Source of the DNA: Arthrobacter woluwensis
GTDB taxonomy: Bacteria > Actinomycetota > Actinomycetes > Actinomycetales > Micrococcaceae
Reading direction: 5' to 3'
DNA: 64,000 nt
NCBI RefSeq assembly: GCF_900105345.1
Contig: NZ_FNSN01000004.1
Span: 62,001-126,000 of the forward strand
The first letter of the stretch is position 1, and the number at the start of each line of letters is the position of its first letter. Under the pieces are notes generated by a model. It was not told the DNA's origin. It did no database searches and saw only the letters and a program-made list of their open reading frames with translations. The position numbers and the translations under genes were made by a program. This document shows, in pieces, positions 60,781-64,000 of this stretch.

Positions 60781-60870
60781 GGTGACGTGTCCGAGCGGCC
60801 GAAGGTGCAACACTCGAAATGTTGTTTGGTGTAACAGCCAACGTGGGTTCAAATCCCACCGTCACCGCCA
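60781..60870 (+). tRNA. tRNA-Ser (anticodon CGA)
   Basis: Class II tRNA: acceptor GGTGACG/CGTCACC, anticodon stem CAACA/TGTTG with loop CTCGAAA (anticodon CGA), long variable arm, T loop TTCAAAT, encoded CCA (60868-60870). Confidence 0.96.
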
Positions 60871-60873
60871 GAG

Positions 60874-60918
60874 CGAAGGCCCTGGAACCCTGAGAGATCA
60901 GAGGTTCCAGGGCCTTCG
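60874..60918. terminator. bidirectional terminator after tRNA-Ser(CGA)
   Basis: A 16-bp perfect stem (60874-60889 and 60903-60918) with a second inner stem CTGA/TCAG; between the tRNA and a convergent gene. Confidence 0.85.
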
Positions 60919-60934
60919 TCATTGACGGGACCGC

Positions 60935-61783
60935 TCACAACCCCAGAGTCCGGAGCTCGAAGCTGTTCGGCGTTGAGATGGTGGCGTCGCAGGTTCCGGG
61001 GCCGTCGGGAGTGCTCAGGACCGCGTGACCGTCGCCGTCGCTGACGAGCCGGAAGGTGACCTCGCCGTCCTTCTGCGGCTCGAATCCGGGCATCTTGGGC
61101 GTGGGATAGCCGATCACGAAGGTCAGGTCCGCACCGCTGGCATCCCGTGCATGGACGAGAAGGTCCGTGTGCTCCGGATGGGATGCCACGTCCTTCACGA
61201 CTACCGTGATCTCCTGCCATGCCCTGGCCGTGGCGGCCCTCCTGGCGTTCCTGTAGGAGCGGACGCACATGACACTCACCGTCAGAAGCCCAAGGAGCGG
61301 GATCGCGGAGACCAAGGCGATCATTGACGCGTTGGATCGCACCGTCTCGTCATGGCCGACGATCAGGACACCAGAGAAGTCGGCCGGGTTGTAAGCCAGG
61401 GTGACCTGCGCCTTGTATTTGGGCAGGCTGCCGCACCGAACCTCATTTTTCACGCTCGCCTCGCGCGGGACGCCGTCGAGCACGAACCGCACCGTGGTGG
61501 TGCAGTAGACGCCACCCTTCGACGTAGTGCTCTCAATGTTCGCGACCACGGTCGCCTGCGTCTGCGGGTAGTTCCCCCACACCGGGTTGGTGGCCCACGC
61601 GAGCAGGACTGCGACGCCGACGGCGACCACGGCGAACACGGCCGTGGAGATGACCGCGGCCTTGAGACGGCCCTTGCGGACTGACGCCGACTTCCACACC
61701 AGAGCGCCAGTGCCCGCGACCTCGCGGGAGGGGATGTCCAAATTCTTGGTGAGCTGCACCGTGTCCTTCTTCGTTCGTGCCAC
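60935..61783 (-). CDS. membrane protein, DUF3592-like
   Basis: A 282-residue protein with two membrane helices (about 38-64 and 155-175) flanking an extracytoplasmic beta-rich domain (TQATVVANIESTTSKGG, with Cys pair GGVYCTTTVRF and NEVRCGSLPKY) and a C-terminal cytoplasmic domain (about 180-282). This two-helix sandwich with the VTLAYNPADFSGVLI segment is the DUF3592-type layout. Function unknown. The GTG start at 61783 has no clear ribosome-binding site. It lies 36 nt after the 105-residue gene and may be in one operon with it. Confidence 0.72.
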   Translation of the reverse strand: MARTKKDTVQLTKNLDIPSREVAGTGALVWKSASVRKGRLKAAVISTAVFAVVAVGVAVLLAWATNPVWGNYPQTQATVVANIESTTSKGGVYCTTTVRFVLDGVPREASVKNEVRCGSLPKYKAQVTLAYNPADFSGVLIVGHDETVRSNASMIALVSAIPLLGLLTVSVMCVRSYRNARRAATARAWQEITVVVKDVASHPEHTDLLVHARDASGADLTFVIGYPTPKMPGFEPQKDGEVTFRLVSDGDGHAVLSTPDGPGTCDATISTPNSFELRTLGL

Positions 61784-61819
61784 AGAGGTCTGTTGCGGGA
61801 GCGTCCTGGGGTGAGTCCG

Positions 61820-62137
61820 TCAACCGAACGAGGGCAGCCCGACGATCTCGAAGGCCGTCGCTCCAGGGGTGAGAAGGCCCTCGACCGGCTCATCCGCGAT
61901 GAGGAGCTGGAATCCGGGGGTCCGGCCTCGCGCCCAGGGGAACTCGGCGATGTCGACCCGCTCGCCACGGACCCGCGCCCGGCAGGTCCAGTGGGCCAAC
62001 GGTGCGGACACCAGCCAGGGCACGACCACGGTCTCGAGCAGACCGGACAGAAGATCGTCGGCCGGATGCTCGACGGTCCGTTCCCGGCCCACGGAATCAG
62101 CCGCGTGAGCGTCCAGCCGGCTCAGTTCAATTCTCAT
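61820..62137 (-). CDS. small hypothetical protein
   Basis: A 105-residue acidic soluble protein (MRIELSRLDAHAAD...) with no motif I recognise. ATG 62137 is chosen because GATAGT lies exactly 6 nt upstream, matching the leaderless pattern of this genome; the frame is open 12 codons further. It is followed closely by the DUF3592-like gene. Function unknown. Confidence 0.6.
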   Translation of the reverse strand: MRIELSRLDAHAADSVGRERTVEHPADDLLSGLLETVVVPWLVSAPLAHWTCRARVRGERVDIAEFPWARGRTPGFQLLIADEPVEGLLTPGATAFEIVGLPSFG

Positions 62138-62250
62138 AGGCCAACTATCGCGCGAGGCCGGCACCCTGCCCAAGTGACACGGCCGGGCCCTCCCGAACCG
62201 TACGGACGGCCGACCCGGCTCACCCCCAGGCGTCCGGCCCCCACGAAAAA

Positions 62251-62294
62251 CTCCCCCGGTGCCGAACCGATATTTCGGTCCGGCTCCGGGGGAG
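62251..62294 (-). terminator. terminator of the sunset-domain protein gene
   Basis: CTCCCCCGG/CCGGGGGAG arms (62251-62259 and 62286-62294) with inner GCCG/CGGC pairing; on the minus strand it is followed by TTTTT. Confidence 0.85.
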
Positions 62295-62313
62295 CATCGT
62301 CAAGCCTGAGAAC

Positions 62314-62925
62314 TCAGACCTTGGCCCGGCGGTAGCCCTCACGCTGTGCCGCGGCTTCGGTGGCGAAGCACCTCTCCGGAGCGGTCCGGGTGTAGTAGCG
62401 CTGACCCGGCATGTGGTAGATCATGCTCGAACGGTTGCCCTTGATAGGCGCCCAGGCAGGGCAGTTCCACTTGCTGATGGGAGCGGTGGCGACAGGCCGC
62501 GGCGGTGCCACGACGCGCACGTACTTCTGCACGCTCGAGCTGGCCTTCAGCGTGCCGGTCGACACGATCCGCAGCGACCACTTGCCCGAAACGCTTGCGG
62601 TGAACGAGGTGCGGACGAATCCCCGGGTGTTGCTGTTCAGCGTGCGGACCGCCGCGTTGGGCTTGGCGCCGTCCGGGTCGAAGTACACGACCGCCTTCAC
62701 GGTGCCCGTGTTGGCCCAGGTCCGCCCGTTCAGGCGCTGAGCCTGTCCCTGGATGGTGATCGGCTTGCCACGGGTGACCGTGGCGGGTCCGGCCGCGTAG
62801 GACGCGACGCGGGTGGCGACGGTCGGAGCCGCCTCGGCAGGCGCCGCCACGACCAGCGAGGCGACGACGGCGACGAGCGCCGTCAGGGCCGCGATGACCG
62901 CGCGCCCCAGAGATTTCATAGACAC
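62314..62925 (-). CDS. secreted sunset-domain protein
   Basis: A 203-residue exported protein: signal peptide (1 to about 32, cleavage after AEA), an Ig-like beta domain (about 40-140; TVTRGKPITIQGQA, GKWSLRIVSTG) and a C-terminal sunset domain (about 152-203; WNCPAWAPIKGNRSSMIYH, YYTRTAPERCF, EAAAQREGYRRAKV) with two cysteines. Sunset domains occur at the C-terminus of actinobacterial and firmicute extracellular proteins and are presumed wall-associated. GTG 62925 is chosen because GGGGGA stands 6 nt upstream. Confidence 0.88.
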   Translation of the reverse strand: MSMKSLGRAVIAALTALVAVVASLVVAAPAEAAPTVATRVASYAAGPATVTRGKPITIQGQAQRLNGRTWANTGTVKAVVYFDPDGAKPNAAVRTLNSNTRGFVRTSFTASVSGKWSLRIVSTGTLKASSSVQKYVRVVAPPRPVATAPISKWNCPAWAPIKGNRSSMIYHMPGQRYYTRTAPERCFATEAAAQREGYRRAKV

Positions 62926-63040
62926 GGAATGTCCCCCAGTGAAAAAGTCCGGTTCAACCGGTGATGCGAGTGATGCGGTGTCAGCATATCCGGCTCTCCG
63001 CCGCGAACACAGAGGAGGCTCCGAAACGTCGCTCCGCGAC

Positions 63041-63090
63041 GGGCGGCGCCGACGCCGAAGGCCGGCGCCGCCCTCTCGAACGGCGCCGGC
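63041..63090 (-). terminator. alternative GC-rich hairpins downstream of the DyP gene
   Basis: Two overlapping, mutually exclusive 10-bp hairpins: GGGCGGCGCC/GGCGCCGCCC (63041-63050 and 63064-63073) and GCCGGCGCCG/CGGCGCCGGC (63061-63070 and 63081-63090). Probably a terminator of the peroxidase gene, without a T-run. Confidence 0.5.
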
Positions 63091-63129
63091 CTCGGCATCT
63101 CACGGCCCCGGGGACCTCGGTTCACCACC

Positions 63130-64000
63130 TCATGCGGAGGCGAACAGACCCTCCCCCACGAAGCCGTCCGGACCGCACCCCGGGGGGATGGCGAAGACCG
63201 CCGAGCCCACCGGCGTCGTCCACTGATTCAGGATGTCCAGATCGTCCAGGCGTTTCTGGATCGGCACGAATTGCCGGTCCACATCCGCCTGGAACGACGC
63301 GAACAGCAGCCCCGAATCGGACACCCCCGGGCCTCCAGGTGGGACGTCGTAGTTGAACGCCCTCCGGAAGATCCGCTGGGACGGGTCCTCCGGCCGCGCG
63401 CGGCGCAGATGGGAGAAGTCCGCGATCACGGGGAAGCCCACCGGATTCAGGGCCTTGAAGTCCGGTTCGTCGTGCTCGTCGGACCCGGTCAGCGGAGCGC
63501 CGTTGGAGAGTTTCCGCCCCACCGACTCCTCGCGTCCGGAGCGGTCCAGCTCGTCCCACTTGTCGAGGTTCATGCTGATGCGCCGGAGGACGAGGGACGT
63601 CCCGTTCTCCACCCAAGCCCGGTTGGTCCCGTCCCCGAACACGACGCGCTCGAAGCTCTCGCTGCCGGGCGACGGGTTGGAGGTCCCGTCCACCTGACCG
63701 AAGAGATTCCGCATGGTCGTGCCCGGCCTCTCCGTGCCGTACGCCCGCCGGAAGCCCTGTTGGACCCACCGGACCGTGGTGAAACTCCGGCTGTCCTTCA
63801 GCAGCATCCGCTGAGCGTGCGCGACCGTGAGCGGGTCATCGGCGCAGATCTGCAGGAGCAGATCCCCGCCGCTGTACTCCTTCACCAGGCGGTCGATGCC
63901 GAACTTCGGCAGTGGCCGGAGCCACGAGGGCGCCCGGCCCGGCGCCGCGACCCGGAAGAGCCCCGGCCCGAAGCCGAACGTGACCGTCAGGTTCGCCGGG
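63130..64000 (-). CDS. DyP-type heme peroxidase (EfeB-like), 5' end outside the window
   Basis: The 3' part (290 codons) of a dye-decolorising peroxidase gene; the frame is open to the window edge. Family marks are LLLQICADDPLTVAHA, the GxxDG distal motif in NLFGQVDGTSNP, GTSLVLRRISMNLDKWD, the probable proximal heme ligand His in GSDEHDEPDF or ADFSHLRR, and the C-terminal heme region AIPPG. EfeB proteins act with the EfeUO ferrous-iron uptake system and are Tat-exported; the N-terminus that would show the Tat signal is missing. Confidence 0.9.
   Translation of the reverse strand, partial: PANLTVTFGFGPGLFRVAAPGRAPSWLRPLPKFGIDRLVKEYSGGDLLLQICADDPLTVAHAQRMLLKDSRSFTTVRWVQQGFRRAYGTERPGTTMRNLFGQVDGTSNPSPGSESFERVVFGDGTNRAWVENGTSLVLRRISMNLDKWDELDRSGREESVGRKLSNGAPLTGSDEHDEPDFKALNPVGFPVIADFSHLRRARPEDPSQRIFRRAFNYDVPPGGPGVSDSGLLFASFQADVDRQFVPIQKRLDDLDILNQWTTPVGSAVFAIPPGCGPDGFVGEGLFASA

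Noticed and set aside
60631-60834. Open frame running into tRNA-Ser(CGA)
   Set aside because: It overlaps the tRNA and its promoter and has no ribosome-binding site.

Overview
The window looks like a chromosomal stretch of a high-GC actinobacterium of the Micrococcaceae, most like Arthrobacter and its relatives. The pointers are very high GC with strongly GC-biased third codon positions, a Bpa-type proteasome activator ending in GQYL, a GTP-type PEP carboxykinase, a CstA/YbdD pair, and several starts without a Shine-Dalgarno but with a TANNNT hexamer 6-7 nt upstream (leaderless style). I see no integrase, transposase, phage gene or CRISPR array. The species is inference from protein style only.

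Layout. 1-6.3 kb: end of a tmk-like gene coupled to holB, a secreted TAP-type peptidase, a phosphonatase-like HAD hydrolase, tRNA-Thr(CGT), an aldo/keto reductase and bpa with a coupled unknown gene. 6.3-16 kb: ybdD-cstA, a quinone oxidoreductase, tRNA-Ser(TGA), a VOC protein and a 1520-residue secreted nuclease/5'-nucleotidase. 16-28 kb: an orphan FAD protein, an S9 peptidase, tRNA-Ser(GCT), a GH29 fucosidase, a RecQ helicase with a C-terminal phosphoribosyltransferase-like segment, a phosphomannomutase and an amino acid permease. 28-35 kb: a DHFR-like protein, an HxlR/oxidoreductase divergon, a CGNR zinc-finger regulator bracketed by two related long inverted repeats, poxB, and an EamA exporter divergent from a LysR gene.

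35-44 kb: pckG behind a CRP-like site, two identical tRNA-Arg(ACG) units in tandem, an MFS transporter, then a divergon of LysR plus sugar-lactone-type oxidase against a fold-III PLP enzyme plus aldehyde dehydrogenase. 44-50 kb: a three-gene operon (degenerate ABC ATPase, YhgE/Pip membrane protein, TetR) with a perfect operator inside its promoter, a small membrane protein, sixA, an inverted pair of about 110-bp intergenic repeats, and an orphan winged-helix regulator. 50-54 kb is lower in GC and gene-poor: a secreted transglycosylase-like protein, an ECF sigma factor fused to a zinc-finger/membrane tail, and an NTF2-like protein. 54-64 kb: a two-component system, upp, tadA, a MarR/DHA2-efflux operon, tRNA-Ser(CGA), two small unknown genes, a secreted sunset-domain protein and the 3' part of a DyP peroxidase gene.

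Genes that plausibly act together: pckG, poxB, cstA/ybdD and the CRP-like site all concern carbon shortage or overflow metabolism; tadA edits the A34 of the tRNA-Arg(ACG) encoded twice here; MarR with the DHA2 pump and TetR with the YhgE operon are self-contained regulated membrane systems. The least explained parts are the degenerate-ABC/YhgE operon, the LysR/oxidase/PLP/ALDH divergon, the sigma-anti-sigma fusion and several families of intergenic inverted repeats.
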